From: Legionella sp.
GTDB taxonomy: Bacteria > Pseudomonadota > Gammaproteobacteria > Legionellales > Legionellaceae
DNA: 64,000 nt
Assembly: GCA_002786165.1 (NCBI GenBank)
Contig: PEQK01000009.1
Location: 1-64,000 of the forward strand
Direction: 5' to 3'
Both the position numbers and the translations under genes were made by a program. The notes below the pieces were generated by a model that saw nothing but the letters and a program-made list of their open reading frames with translations, did not search any database and was not told the DNA's origin. Shown piece by piece: positions 37,187 through 46,315 of the stretch. Each line of letters starts with the position of its first letter. The stretch's first letter is position 1.

Positions 37187-37196
37187 AAGCTAGAAA

Positions 37197-37234
37197 AATA
37201 CCTCATGTGCTACAATTGTAGCGCATGAGGTATT
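37197..37234 (-). terminator. Strong intrinsic terminator between convergent genes
   Basis: AATACCTCATG and CATGAGGTATT (37224-37234) enclose the palindrome GCTACAATTGTAGC. This gives a near-perfect 19-bp stem with one T/G mismatch. On the minus strand it is followed at once by TTTTT, ending the transcript of the alanine-rich gene. It may also stop plus-strand transcripts of the ankyrin gene. Confidence 0.8.
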
Positions 37235-37244
37235 AAGGAATAAA

Positions 37245-37952
37245 TTACGCTGACATTGTATTTGTTGTTTGCTCATCAGCATCAACAACGTTAGCAGCAT
37301 CAACAACAGCGCCAGCGCCAGGAGCAGCAGGAGCAGCAGCACGCGCTTTAAACAAGCTGAATGCTGGGTAAGCGTTGATTGCAGCAACTGCAGTAGTTGT
37401 TGCAGCAACTTTTGCTGTAGTGCTAAGTGTACTTAAACCAGCAAATGCTAAAAATGCAGGATTTGTATATACAAGAGCAATCAAAGCAGCGCTTAACAAT
37501 CCAGCCAGTGCCAATTGAATTTTAGGACTTGCTGCTACATTGTTCAAGAGACCTTTAAGTGCATTGAAGCTAGCAGGCGAGATCAAATAGGCTGATGTTA
37601 AAGCAACAACACTTGCAGCAACTGCAGCTGCAGTTTTATGCCAGCCACTTAGTGCAGCTAAGCCGTAAGGAATTAGTGTAGGATTCAACGCCAAAGCAGT
37701 TAAATATGCAGTAGATACTACTGCTGTTACTGCTAATAACGCGTAACCGCGATTTGAGTTAGCAAATCTAGATGCAGGTGCAGATGCAGCTGTAGCGAAA
37801 TTTTTGGCTCTAGCGTAGTAAGAAGGTGCTGCTGTTACTTCTGAAACTTCAGTAGGTTCAGTAGCTTCTACAGCTTCTGCAGCTTCTGCAGCTGTGTTAA
37901 CATTTTCAGCTTGATCTAATAGGTCTTCTTTAGAACCAATTTTGTTCTGCAT
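37245..37952 (-). CDS. Alanine-rich multi-pass membrane protein, unknown
   Basis: A 235-residue protein with about 30 percent alanine. A hydrophilic N-terminus with Glu/Ala runs (AAEAAEAVEATEPTEVSE) precedes four hydrophobic stretches at about residues 68-90, 105-125, 144-164 and 168-190. The C-terminus is Ala/Pro/Asp rich. There is no signal peptide. It has its own strong terminator and stands alone. The low-complexity composition suggests an abundant structural or secreted membrane protein. I do not recognise the family. Confidence 0.6.
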   Translation of the reverse strand: MQNKIGSKEDLLDQAENVNTAAEAAEAVEATEPTEVSEVTAAPSYYARAKNFATAASAPASRFANSNRGYALLAVTAVVSTAYLTALALNPTLIPYGLAALSGWHKTAAAVAASVVALTSAYLISPASFNALKGLLNNVAASPKIQLALAGLLSAALIALVYTNPAFLAFAGLSTLSTTAKVAATTTAVAAINAYPAFSLFKARAAAPAAPGAGAVVDAANVVDADEQTTNTMSA

Positions 37953-38144
37953 TGTAAAATCCTCATTTAGTAGTTAGTAACGTAGGCATTTATTTATTGT
38001 TATGGTTGTCCATATATGTAACACACTGTACTTAAAATGCCAGTATTGTACAATGTTAGTAATTGCACAATTCGCAGATAATAAATGATTTTAAATAAAA
38101 AGTCTACAATATTGAGAACTTATCGAGTGACGTATTGTCTGTTT

Positions 38145-38218
38145 CCTTCGCCCCACAGGATATGAGGTGCCCGAAGGGCAGATGAGTGAGAGGGTAATGC
38201 CGTGCACTGAGCACGGCA
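38145..38218. repeat. Dispersed repeat copy 3 followed by a hairpin
   Basis: CCTTCGCCCCACAGG and GTGCCCGAAGGGCAGATGAG (38145-38190) form a diverged copy. The hairpin TGCCGTGC, loop ACTGA, GCACGGCA (38198-38218) follows 14 bases before the end of rne. It is placed to terminate the rne transcript, although there is no T-run. Confidence 0.6.
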
Positions 38219-38231
38219 TCTAGAGTAAGTT

Positions 38232-40121
38232 TTACTCTACCGAATTTTTTCGAGATGAATCAGATTTATTGGATGCCCCTTGGCCACTCTGTTGAGAAGG
38301 ATTTTTCTTCCGGGCAGGGGATAAAGAAGGGCGCCGTTGTTGTTGATTGGGTCGACGACGACGTTCCGATCCAGGTTTTTGTTCTGATGATCGCAGCTTT
38401 GTAGGTTGTGCAGTAGGCATTGGAGCCGCATGAGAGGGTGCATTTTCTTGTGTAGTGCCAAACAATTTTTGCATGAATCTTTGCAAGAAACTCAACGTAC
38501 TAGGATGTTTAAACGCCTGAGTATCATAAGATTTGACCGCTGGCTCGTCTCGATGCAGGGGTGTGCTTATTGCGTGAACAATATTTAATTCTGGTTGTTG
38601 AATCAGTGTATAGCTTGGTTTTTTTGATTTATTGTTGTTGTCTTCTTTGATTCGAGTGATAGTGTATTGTGGCGAATGCAAATAAGGATTCGCAATAATC
38701 AATACATGCACATTATGACGTTTTTCAATGTTAAAAATGAACTCACGCTTCTCGTTCATGATAAAAGTTGCCATATCCACCGGGAGCTGTACTTGAATTT
38801 CATTGATTTTTTCTTTCAAGGCTTCTTCTTCAATCAACCGAATGATGGACAAACTACTGGATTGAATATTACGGACTGTACCTCGTCCTTCACAGCGTGG
38901 ACAAACTTCTTGCGCACTTTCTCCAAGTGACAAACGCAACCGCTGGCGTGACATTTCTAACAAACCAAAGCGAGAAATACGTCCTATTTGAATACGAGCT
39001 CGGTCAGCTTTGAGGGCTTCTTTGAGTCGATTTTCAACGTCACGTTGGTTTTTAGACGAACTCATGTCGATGAAATCAATGACAACCAAACCACCGAGAT
39101 CACGTAATCGTAATTGTCTGGCTATCTCATCGGCTGCTTCTAGATTGGTATTCAGCGCTGTGGCTTCAATATCTGCACCACTAGTGGCTTTGGCCGAGTT
39201 GATGTCAATAGATACCAATGCTTCGGTACGATCGATAACCAATGCGCCTCCGGAAGGCAACAATACTTCGCGTTGATATGCGGTTTCGATTTGGCTTTCA
39301 ATTTGATAAAAATTAAACAAAGGCACGGTACTGTGATAGAGCTTTAAATTAGGTAAAAAATCGGGCTTGACTTGTTCAATGTACTGTTTGGCTTTGACAT
39401 AAGACACTTGATCATCAATGATGATTTCGCCAATTGATTTGCGCAAATTATCACGAATAGACCGAATGATGACATCGCCTTCTTGGTGAATCAAACAAGG
39501 CGCCATTTGAGTATTTTGGGCGTTTTTAATCGCTTGCCATTGATGGCATAGCATGTCTAAATCGCCCTGTAATTCTTCCTGGCTTTTGCCAACACCAGCG
39601 GTGCGAATGATCAATCCCATGTCTTCATGGAGTGTGAGTGCATTTAAAGTTTCTTTTAATTCATCACGATCATCGCCTTCAATGCGGCGAGAAATGCCGC
39701 CGGAACGCGGACTGTTTGGCATGAGTACCAAATAACATCCAGCCAAAGTAATATAGGTCGTTAGTGCAGCGCCCTTGTTGCCACGCTCTTCTTTATCGAC
39801 TTGAATCAATAATTCTTGGCCTTCACGAATCAAACTTGTGATGGAAGGTTTGTCTGTGCCTTGACCTGATTGCTTTGCAAAATAAGAAGGTGCAATTTCT
39901 TTTAAAGGTAGAAAACCCTGGCGTTTGGCACCATATTCAACAAACACTGCATCCAAACTAGGCTCTCTGCGTGTGACAATCGCTTTATAAATATTGCCTT
40001 TCTTTTTAATTTCCGCAGGACATTCAATGTCTAAATCATATAAATGGTTATCCTTGACCAGTGCAACACGAATTTCTTCAGTTTGTGTTGCGTTAATTAA
40101 CATTTTCTCCATAGTTGCCAT
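38232..40121 (-). CDS. rne: Ribonuclease E (short form)
   Basis: A 629-residue RNase E/G-family endonuclease for mRNA decay and rRNA and tRNA processing. It starts [22 protein letters not shown]. The S1 domain follows ([23 protein letters not shown] ... GFLPLKEI). Metal-binding Asp residues lie in [10 protein letters not shown] and VIDFIDM, and the zinc link is in CPRCEG. AAGGGG stands 7 bases before ATG 40121. The tail after the catalytic part is only about 110 residues, polar and Arg/Ser/Gln rich, compared with over 500 in E. coli, so most of the degradosome scaffold is missing. It diverges from rluC as in E. coli. Confidence 0.95.
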   Translation of the reverse strand: MATMEKMLINATQTEEIRVALVKDNHLYDLDIECPAEIKKKGNIYKAIVTRREPSLDAVFVEYGAKRQGFLPLKEIAPSYFAKQSGQGTDKPSITSLIREGQELLIQVDKEERGNKGAALTTYITLAGCYLVLMPNSPRSGGISRRIEGDDRDELKETLNALTLHEDMGLIIRTAGVGKSQEELQGDLDMLCHQWQAIKNAQNTQMAPCLIHQEGDVIIRSIRDNLRKSIGEIIIDDQVSYVKAKQYIEQVKPDFLPNLKLYHSTVPLFNFYQIESQIETAYQREVLLPSGGALVIDRTEALVSIDINSAKATSGADIEATALNTNLEAADEIARQLRLRDLGGLVVIDFIDMSSSKNQRDVENRLKEALKADRARIQIGRISRFGLLEMSRQRLRLSLGESAQEVCPRCEGRGTVRNIQSSSLSIIRLIEEEALKEKINEIQVQLPVDMATFIMNEKREFIFNIEKRHNVHVLIIANPYLHSPQYTITRIKEDNNNKSKKPSYTLIQQPELNIVHAISTPLHRDEPAVKSYDTQAFKHPSTLSFLQRFMQKLFGTTQENAPSHAAPMPTAQPTKLRSSEQKPGSERRRRPNQQQRRPSLSPARKKNPSQQSGQGASNKSDSSRKNSVE

Positions 40122-40430
40122 TTCTTTACCCCTTAATAGGGCGCTGTAACTTAAGCCTAAGGTTTACCACAGTAACCGGTTTGATGTTTTTCTATAGTGA
40201 CAGAACGCACGTATACTGCCTTCGTGTTCGAAGACGCATGTTTGGTATAATGTCGCATGTTCGGCATGCGTGAGTCTCTGAATAAATATGTGTTCAATTT
40301 GGCTCTGGTACTTGAATGAAGACTTCGACTTAAGAGATGCGCAATATATTCTTTTTTAGCTGGCTATCTAGCCATGCACGCACTTAAGTATATAATCTTA
40401 ACAAAAAAATCAACCAGAGGAAAGAGTTTG
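40122..40430. promoter_or_regulatory. Divergent rne/rluC control region (309 bp)
   Basis: A long spacer that would give rne a leader of up to 300 bases; in E. coli a leader of that size mediates autoregulation. A hairpin CGCATG, loop TTCGG, CATGCG stands near 40255-40271. On the plus strand an extended -10 TGGTATAAT (40243-40251) and TATAAT (40391-40396) are candidate rluC promoters, both without good -35 boxes. No gene is seen. Confidence 0.45.
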
Positions 40431-41384
40431 ATGCACAATGATTCGCAACAAGAAGTGCGGTACGTCATAATTACGCAAGAAGAAGATGGTCAACGTTTAG
40501 ATAACTATTTGTTACGTATTCTAAAAGGCGTTCCTAAAAGCCATATTTATCGCATTGTACGAGGTGGGGAAGTCCGTGTGAACCGTAAACGAGCCAAACC
40601 TTCTTCACGTATTGCTTGCGGAGATTCGGTGCGTATTCCACCTATTCGACTGTCTTCTGCGAAAGAAACACAGGTCAGTGTGGGATTAACCGATTGCTTG
40701 CTCAACAACGTTATCTTTGAAGATGAGCGCATTTTGGTGTTGTCAAAACCCGCAGGTATTGCCGTTCACGGGGGAAGTGGACTAAATCTTGGTGTTATTG
40801 AAGCGATGCGTCAAATTCGTCCAGATTTAAAATACTTAGAATTGGTGCATCGTTTGGACAGAGAAACATCTGGTTGTTTGCTTTTGGCAAAAAAGCGCTC
40901 CAGTTTGCGAGCCATCCAAGCTTTGTTAGAAGCGCGTACGATTCAAAAAACATATTGGGCTTTATTAGCTCATCCTTGGCATGGAAAAGCTTCTACGCAG
41001 GTGGATGCGCCTTTGCTAAAGTCAGTTTTAAAATCTGGCGAACGCATGGTTGTAGTATCCGAAGAGGGTAAGCGCTCAGAAACACGATTTAGAGTATTGG
41101 AAAATTATGCAGATGCATGTTGGGTAGAGGCATCTCCTAAAACAGGACGAACTCATCAAATTCGCGTGCATGCCGCACATTTGGGACATCCAATTATCGG
41201 CGATCGCAAATATAGCCCAGTGGATTCTTTGCCTAGTCTTTGTGATCTTAAACCAAGAATGTATTTACACGCACGTGCCATTCAGTTTACGCTCAATGAA
41301 CAGCTCTATAGTTTTGAAGCAGATTTAGATGCGACATTTTCGTCAGCCCTCAATCTCTTAGGAGGCAACATAGATCGTGCTTAA
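40431..41384 (+). CDS. rluC: 23S rRNA pseudouridine synthase RluC
   Basis: A 317-residue RluA-family enzyme. An N-terminal S4 domain (QRLDNYLLRILKGVPKSHIYRIVRGGEVRVN) precedes the catalytic domain with Asp in ELVHRLDRETSGCLLLAKK and KTGRTHQIRVHAAH. E. coli RluC makes positions 955, 2504 and 2580 of 23S rRNA and lies divergently from rne, as here. ATG 40431, preceded by AGAGGAA, is preferred over 40374. The HAD gene starts within its last codons. Confidence 0.93.
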   Translation: MHNDSQQEVRYVIITQEEDGQRLDNYLLRILKGVPKSHIYRIVRGGEVRVNRKRAKPSSRIACGDSVRIPPIRLSSAKETQVSVGLTDCLLNNVIFEDERILVLSKPAGIAVHGGSGLNLGVIEAMRQIRPDLKYLELVHRLDRETSGCLLLAKKRSSLRAIQALLEARTIQKTYWALLAHPWHGKASTQVDAPLLKSVLKSGERMVVVSEEGKRSETRFRVLENYADACWVEASPKTGRTHQIRVHAAHLGHPIIGDRKYSPVDSLPSLCDLKPRMYLHARAIQFTLNEQLYSFEADLDATFSSALNLLGGNIDRA

Positions 41385-42033
41385 TCGTTATAAATTAGTC
41401 GTGTTTGATTGGGAAGGAACACTGGCTGAAAATAGTTTGGGTTATTTATTGAATGGTTTGTCAGTTGCTGCAGAACGGTTGCATTTGAGTGGGTTTGATT
41501 TACAAACTGCACGACAATTGGCGCCTTTGGGGCTCGCGACTGCGGTGAAAAAATTATTTCCGCAAGCCCCCGTGTACCAACAAGAAGAGGTATTACGTGA
41601 AGCCCAAAAAATACTTGCAGAGTCTTCGACTGCGGTGCAATTGGTACCGGGTGCAGAAGATACTGTTCTTTGGCTCTTTGAGGCAGGAATGCATTTAGGG
41701 ATTGCCACCAACAAAGGTGCCCAAGGATTGGCAAGGGTATTGCAAGTGAGTGGGTTAGAGGCTTATTTTCCGATCACGCGTTCCGCAAGTGATGCGCCAT
41801 CTAAGCCTTGTCCTCAAATGTTAGAAGAAATTATGGCTGCATTTGATGTGACAACAGTGCAAACATTGATGGTGGGGGATTCTATTTCTGATATAGAAAT
41901 GGCTGCTTCTATTGGCGTACATAGCATCGGCATGGATTTTTTTCATACGGAGGAACATGCTTTACGTGCTGCCGGCGCGTTGCATGTATTTGATAATTAC
42001 CACGATTTGAGACAATACATCAAGGATAATTAA
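41377..42033 (+). CDS. HAD-superfamily hydrolase (phosphoglycolate-phosphatase-like)
   Basis: A 218-residue HAD phosphatase with a C1 helical cap. Motif I reads VFDWEGTLAEN, so the nucleophile Asp is present but the second Asp of DxD is Glu. Motif II is IATNKG, and motif III/IV is KPCPQMLEEIM with VGDSISDIEMA. Relatives next to rluC in other gammaproteobacteria usually have DWDGTL. The start is GTG 41377 with GGAGG 11 bases upstream, overlapping rluC by 8 bases; pgsA follows at once. The natural substrate is unknown. Confidence 0.85.
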   Translation: MLNRYKLVVFDWEGTLAENSLGYLLNGLSVAAERLHLSGFDLQTARQLAPLGLATAVKKLFPQAPVYQQEEVLREAQKILAESSTAVQLVPGAEDTVLWLFEAGMHLGIATNKGAQGLARVLQVSGLEAYFPITRSASDAPSKPCPQMLEEIMAAFDVTTVQTLMVGDSISDIEMAASIGVHSIGMDFFHTEEHALRAAGALHVFDNYHDLRQYIKDN

Positions 42034-42606
42034 ATGGTAGCGATTGGTTGGCCTAATATTTTGACACTCTTGCGGATTGGAATGATTCCAATTTTTATTG
42101 TGATTTTTTATTTACCGTTTGTTTGGGCACATTATGCTGCTGCAATTATTTTTACTTTGGCATGTCTGACGGATTGGTTAGATGGTTTTTTGGCAAGAAA
42201 GTTACATCAGTCTTCTTCCTTTGGTGCTTTTTTTGATCCGGTTGCTGATAAATTACTGGTGTCCTCTAGCTTGGTGTTGTTGGTGGGTTCGCCAGAGTTA
42301 CAATTTTTGACTTTACCTGCTGTAGTGATTGTGGGGCGTGAAATTGTGATTTCAGCCTTACGCGAATGGATGGCAGAAATTGGTCAAAGAACCAGTATTG
42401 CAGTGAGTTACGTTGGGAAAATCAAAACAGCGATGCAAATGATTGCTATCATTCTTTTGATAGCGTGTCACAAAAGTTACACGTGGTGCGGTTTATTAGG
42501 AACGGGATTATTATATTTGGCTGCAATTTTAACCATTTGGTCAATGATAGAATACTTAAAAATAGCTTGGCCAGAATTGACTAAAAAAACTGAACTTACG
42601 CCTTGA
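42034..42606 (+). CDS. pgsA: CDP-diacylglycerol-glycerol-3-phosphate 3-phosphatidyltransferase
   Basis: A 190-residue inner-membrane enzyme that makes phosphatidylglycerol phosphate, the first step to phosphatidylglycerol and cardiolipin. The CDP-alcohol phosphotransferase signature is intact: TDWLDGFLARKLHQSSSFGAFFDPVADK. About five to six membrane helices follow. N-terminal NILTLLRIGMIPIFI is typical of PgsA. It starts immediately after the HAD gene, and a tRNA cluster follows after 41 bases. Confidence 0.94.
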   Translation: MVAIGWPNILTLLRIGMIPIFIVIFYLPFVWAHYAAAIIFTLACLTDWLDGFLARKLHQSSSFGAFFDPVADKLLVSSSLVLLVGSPELQFLTLPAVVIVGREIVISALREWMAEIGQRTSIAVSYVGKIKTAMQMIAIILLIACHKSYTWCGLLGTGLLYLAAILTIWSMIEYLKIAWPELTKKTELTP

Positions 42607-42647
42607 CAGCGACATGATTTCAGGTAGAATTCGTTCCCGTAGAGTAA

Positions 42648-42722
42648 GCGGGAATAGCTCAGTGGTAGAGCACAACCTTGCCAAGGTTGGGGTCGCGAGT
42701 TCGAGCCTCGTTTCCCGCTCCA
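42648..42722 (+). tRNA. tRNA-Gly (anticodon GCC)
   Basis: GCGGGAATAGCTCAGTGGTA starts the cloverleaf. The anticodon arm CAACC TTGCCAA GGTTG carries GCC. The T arm is GCGAGTTCGAGCCTCG-like, and CCA is encoded. The acceptor GCGGGAA pairs perfectly with TTCCCGC. The D loop is one base shorter than in E. coli. Confidence 0.97.
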
Positions 42723-42725
42723 ATT

Positions 42726-42750
42726 AAAGCGACGCGACGTCGCTTTTTTT
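42726..42750 (+). terminator. Intrinsic terminator inside the tRNA cluster
   Basis: AAAGCGAC, loop GCGAC, GTCGCTTT, then TTTT: a perfect 8-bp stem with a T tract, 4 bases after the tRNA-Gly CCA. It should end the pgsA-tRNA-Gly transcript. Only 18 bases separate it from tRNA-Cys. Confidence 0.85.
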
Positions 42751-42768
42751 ATAGATTTATAGTTAGAT

Positions 42769-42842
42769 GGCTGTGTGGCAGAGTGGTTATGCAGCGGCCT
42801 GCAAAGCCGCGGACGCCGGTTCGATTCCGGCCTCAGCCTCCA
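42769..42842 (+). tRNA. tRNA-Cys (anticodon GCA)
   Basis: GGCTGTGTGGCAGAGTGG opens the cloverleaf. The anticodon arm GCGGC CTGCAAA GCCGC carries GCA, and the T arm is GCCGGTTCGATTCCGGC. CCA is encoded. The acceptor GGCTGTG pairs with CTCAGCC through one G-U-like position. Confidence 0.96.
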
Positions 42843-42849
42843 TCAAACT

Positions 42850-42939
42850 GCCCAGGTGGCGAAACAGGTAGACGCAAGGGATTTAAAATCCCTCGAGTAT
42901 AAAACACTCGTGCCGGTTCGATTCCGGCCCTGGGCACCA
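42850..42939 (+). tRNA. tRNA-Leu (anticodon TAA)
   Basis: GCCCAGGTGGCGAAACAGG opens it. The anticodon arm AGGGA TTTAAAA TCCCT carries TAA. A long variable arm (CGAGTATAAAACACTCG) marks a class II tRNA. The T arm is GCCGGTTCGATTCCGGC, and CCA is encoded. The 7-base gap to tRNA-Cys implies joint transcription. Confidence 0.96.
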
Positions 42940-42958
42940 AATTCGATTTACTACCAAA

Positions 42959-43054
42959 GTAGCCTTGATGCAACGTAGTGTCATCAAGGAGGTTAGTGCA
43001 CTAATGACATTCTTTTGCAACTCCCTTGATTACGCATTGCTTCATCAAGGCTAC
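42959..43054. repeat. Complete 96-bp palindromic element (MITE-like)
   Basis: Outer arms GTAGCCTTGATG (42959-42970) and CATCAAGGCTAC (43043-43054) are exact inverted repeats of 12 bp. Inner arms around CATCAAGGAG and CTCCCTTGAT extend the pairing. The centre contains the perfect palindrome TTAGTGCACTAA (42993-43004). One arm recurs at 25760. It encodes no protein and could fold into a long cruciform or RNA hairpin downstream of the tRNAs. Confidence 0.8.
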
Positions 43055-43156
43055 AAAAGCATTGATAAATCATATTCAGTCCACCATATCCCTCTTTTCG
43101 TTGTTCTTACAATCAGTTATCATCAAGAGATTAAGTACCATATCAAGGATAACACG

Positions 43157-43495
43157 ATGACTTTTGTTGTGACTGAAAATTGTATCAAATGCAAATACAC
43201 GGATTGTGTTGAAGTGTGTCCAGTGGATTGTTTTTATGAAGGACCTAATTTCTTAGTCATTGATCCAGACGAATGTATTGATTGTGCGTTATGTGAGCCT
43301 GAATGTCCTATCAATGCGATTGTATCAGAAGATGATTTGTCTGAAGAACAACGAGAATTTTTGGCATTGAATGCAGAATTGAGCCAAACCTGGCCGAACA
43401 TCACCGTCAAAAAAGATGGTCCTCCTGATGCCGCTTCTTGGGAAAACGTGAGCGATAAGCGCGCGCATTTAGAACACGAGTGGCCAAAAGAATAA
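43157..43495 (+). CDS. fdxA: Seven-iron ferredoxin FdxA
   Basis: A 112-residue 7Fe ferredoxin with one [3Fe-4S] and one [4Fe-4S] cluster. The N-terminal half has the pattern [18 protein letters not shown] and the second [16 protein letters not shown]-terminal extension ([19 protein letters not shown]) is typical of the Azotobacter FdI/FdxA family. The start at 43157 (AAGGAT upstream) matches the family; the longer frame upstream runs into the palindromic element. The stop lies 13-16 bases inside the helicase gene. It is a small electron carrier of the cytosol. Confidence 0.95.
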   Translation: MTFVVTENCIKCKYTDCVEVCPVDCFYEGPNFLVIDPDECIDCALCEPECPINAIVSEDDLSEEQREFLALNAELSQTWPNITVKKDGPPDAASWENVSDKRAHLEHEWPKE

Positions 43496-45435
43496 CCGCT
43501 CCTCATCATCATGAGGACTTGATAGTTGCTTGTCAGACGCTTTTTGCTCCTAACGGACGTCTGACGACTGCTATACCGCAATTTGTGGCGAGAACGCAGC
43601 AAGCAACGCTAGCAGCATCTATAGCAGACGCTATTCTTCATCAACGTCAATTGGTCGTGGAAGCAGGGACGGGTACTGGAAAAACCTTTGCTTATTTGGT
43701 GCCGTCTTTATTGAGTGGTAAAAAAGTCATTATTTCTACGGCTACCAAAACCTTGCAAGATCAATTGGTGCAAAAAGATTTACCGCTTTTGATCCAGGCA
43801 TTGGGGTTGTCCACACGTGTGCAAAATCTCAAAGGACGAAGCAATTATATTTGTCATCATCGTACCGAATTATTTTCTGAACAAAATCGCCAACAATCTG
43901 CCGCCTGCGCACAAGACATTGCCTATGTGCGAGAAAAATTGCCGCAATTGACCCATGGTGAACGCTCTGAATTGCCGGAGCTTAATGAAGAGTCAACCGC
44001 ATGGCCTTTTGTGACCTCTACCTTGGATAATTGCTTGGGTCGTGCCTGTGATTTTCATAGCAAATGTTTTTTGATGCAAGCCCGCAAACGTGCTATTGAA
44101 GCCGATGTGGTGGTGATTAATCATCATGTTTTTTTTGCGGATGCGCGTTTGAAAGAAGAAGGGTTTGGCGAATTATTGCCTCAAGTGGGCACGGTTGTGT
44201 TCGATGAAGCGCATCAACTGGCAGATATTGCGACTGAATTTCATACCAGTCAATTTGGAACCAGGCAAGTGCGCGACTTGTTTGATGATATGGTGCGGGA
44301 ATGGCCGGTTTTAGACTTGCCGAATCAACCATTCAAACAATGGTCAGTGGTTTTGGACCAAATTTTAGATCGTATCTGGCTGGCAGCATCTGAAGACCGT
44401 AGTGCTTGGGATATGAGGATGAAACAACCTTCATTTCGTCAAGCCTGGTCAGATTTATTGGCGTTTGTTGAAGATTGGATGGCCTTATTACCCGCGCCAA
44501 ATGCTGAAGATGGCAGTGGTTTTGCGCAGTTCAAACAAAAAGGTATTGCGTTGCATGCTTTTATCCATCAATTTTGTTTGCCAGACAAACAAACCATTCG
44601 TTGGGTAGAAAAATTCAAACGTAGTGTGGTGTTTCATCAAACGCCTTTAGATATTTCCGATGGATTTCATGCCTTATTATCACGCAATGCGTGTGCCTAT
44701 GTGTTCACTTCGGCTACTTTAACAGTGTCTGATTCTTTTGCCTGTTTTATCAAACCCTTAGGATTAAAACAGCCTGTGACCTTGCAGCTCCCGAGCCCAT
44801 TTGATTTCACGCAACAAGCCTTGCTTTATTTGCCAAGAAGTCTACCTGATCCCAAAAATTTGCTGTATTATGAAGCACTTTTGGCCAAAGCTTTGCCCGT
44901 GATTAAAGCATGTGGCGGACGGTGTTTTTTCTTGTTTACCAGCCATAGAGCTTTGCAACAAGTTGCTGTTTTGCTTCGTTCACAATTGCCATTTCCATTG
45001 TTGGTGCAAGGTGAAGAAGCCAAACCTATCTTATTAGAACGTTTTAGGCAATTGGGTAATGCGGTATTATTAGGCACTGCCACTTTTTGGGAAGGGGTCG
45101 ATGTGAAAGGGGATAGTTTATCTTGTGTGATTATTGATAAAATTCCTTTTGCCAGCCCCAAAGATCCTGTATTTCAGGGAAAAATGCATTATTTAAAAAC
45201 CCAAGGATTATCTGGATTTCATGACATATCGTTGGCGGCAGCTGTGTTGGCTTTGAAGCAAGGTGTGGGACGTTTGATTCGGGATATGACAGATCGTGGT
45301 GTATTAATGATCGCTGATCCTCGTTTGACAGGAAGAGCTTATGGCGAACATATTTTTGCAAGTTTGCCTCCTATTGGCAAAACTCGTGATGAAAAAACAG
45401 TATTGGCATTTATTGAGCGTGGTTTTAGAACATGA
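43480..45435 (+). CDS. DinG/YoaA-family iron-sulphur DNA helicase
   Basis: A 651-residue superfamily-2 helicase of the XPD/DinG group. Motif I is [18 protein letters not shown]. An Fe-S cluster domain has cysteines in YICHH and [12 protein letters not shown]. Motif II is [11 protein letters not shown] and motif VI is [23 protein letters not shown]. Length and motifs fit E. coli YoaA better than DinG. The start is GTG 43480, overlapping fdxA; a TTG at 43518 after GAGGAC is an alternative. tsaB overlaps its end by four bases, as yoaA and tsaB lie together in E. coli. Confidence 0.9.
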   Translation: MAKRITAPHHHEDLIVACQTLFAPNGRLTTAIPQFVARTQQATLAASIADAILHQRQLVVEAGTGTGKTFAYLVPSLLSGKKVIISTATKTLQDQLVQKDLPLLIQALGLSTRVQNLKGRSNYICHHRTELFSEQNRQQSAACAQDIAYVREKLPQLTHGERSELPELNEESTAWPFVTSTLDNCLGRACDFHSKCFLMQARKRAIEADVVVINHHVFFADARLKEEGFGELLPQVGTVVFDEAHQLADIATEFHTSQFGTRQVRDLFDDMVREWPVLDLPNQPFKQWSVVLDQILDRIWLAASEDRSAWDMRMKQPSFRQAWSDLLAFVEDWMALLPAPNAEDGSGFAQFKQKGIALHAFIHQFCLPDKQTIRWVEKFKRSVVFHQTPLDISDGFHALLSRNACAYVFTSATLTVSDSFACFIKPLGLKQPVTLQLPSPFDFTQQALLYLPRSLPDPKNLLYYEALLAKALPVIKACGGRCFFLFTSHRALQQVAVLLRSQLPFPLLVQGEEAKPILLERFRQLGNAVLLGTATFWEGVDVKGDSLSCVIIDKIPFASPKDPVFQGKMHYLKTQGLSGFHDISLAAAVLALKQGVGRLIRDMTDRGVLMIADPRLTGRAYGEHIFASLPPIGKTRDEKTVLAFIERGFRT

Positions 45436-46112
45436 ATTTACTGGCATTAGATACGTCGACAGAAATGGCTACAGTGGCTTTGGCTGTAGAGGGGACGATT
45501 CAGAGTTTAGAGCAAAACAGTGTACGTGAGCATGCAAAGCATCTCTTACCTATGATCCAAACTTTGCTGCAGACAGCCAACACCTCATGGGCAGCTTTGG
45601 ACGGCATTGTTTTTGGTTCAGGACCAGGAAGTTTTACCGGATTACGCATTGCTTGTAGCATAGCAAAAGCCTTGGCTTACACACACAGCTTACCTCTATT
45701 CGGGGTAAGTAGTATGGATGCTATTGCCCATCAAACTAGAATGATGCTCAAATCGCATGCATCATCCAAGGGGATTTTGGCGATTTTAGATGCGCGAATG
45801 CAAGAAGTCTATTGGGCCTACTATCCACCCGGGGTCAAAATGGCTACAGAGATACAAGTGGGTTCACCCCATACGGTCACTGTGCCAGAAAACCAACCCT
45901 TTGTGTTAGCAGGTTGGGGTTTAGAGGCTTATCAGACCCAATGGTCTGAAGCATTGTGTGCGGGAATAACATCACAATATAGTATTGCACCTAACGCCCA
46001 CGCATTGATTGAGTTGGTACAAACCGGTGAGATTTCTGCGACGAGTGCAGCAAAAGCATTGCCTTTGTATGTGCGCGATCAAGTGGCACATATTGGAGAA
46101 AAACGTGGATAA
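45432..46112 (+). CDS. tsaB: tRNA threonylcarbamoyladenosine protein TsaB
   Basis: A 226-residue member of the ASKHA fold, partner of TsaD and TsaE in making t6A37 on tRNAs that read ANN codons. It starts [17 protein letters not shown]. The family mark [24 protein letters not shown] is complete. TsaB is not catalytic itself but supports TsaD. ATG overlaps the helicase stop, and a small Trm112-like gene overlaps its end. Confidence 0.93.
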   Translation: MNLLALDTSTEMATVALAVEGTIQSLEQNSVREHAKHLLPMIQTLLQTANTSWAALDGIVFGSGPGSFTGLRIACSIAKALAYTHSLPLFGVSSMDAIAHQTRMMLKSHASSKGILAILDARMQEVYWAYYPPGVKMATEIQVGSPHTVTVPENQPFVLAGWGLEAYQTQWSEALCAGITSQYSIAPNAHALIELVQTGEISATSAAKALPLYVRDQVAHIGEKRG

Positions 46113-46284
46113 AAAATTATTAGCTATTTTGGTTTGTCCTTTGTGTAAAGGATCTTTGTTGGCAAAAAAAGAAGAATTAATTTGTAGCTTCGATAGACTG
46201 GCTTATCCTATTCGAGATGGTATTCCTGTGATGCTCGAGTCTGAAGCACGACACCTGTCATTAGAAGAAAAAGATGGTTTATAG
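46105..46284 (+). CDS. Trm112/YcaR-like zinc-ribbon protein
   Basis: A 59-residue protein starting [19 protein letters not shown] (read as Met). It contains one CPLC pair, then [25 protein letters not shown], the typical UPF0434/Trm112 pattern. In bacteria its function is not settled; eukaryotic Trm112 activates methyltransferases. The second CxxC half is reduced to one Cys, as in E. coli YcaR. The start GTG 46105 has GGAG seven bases upstream and overlaps tsaB by 8 bases. Confidence 0.88.
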   Translation: MDKKLLAILVCPLCKGSLLAKKEELICSFDRLAYPIRDGIPVMLESEARHLSLEEKDGL

Positions 46285-46315
46285 TTTCATTTGTGGTGAT
46301 TTTTAAATAGATAGC

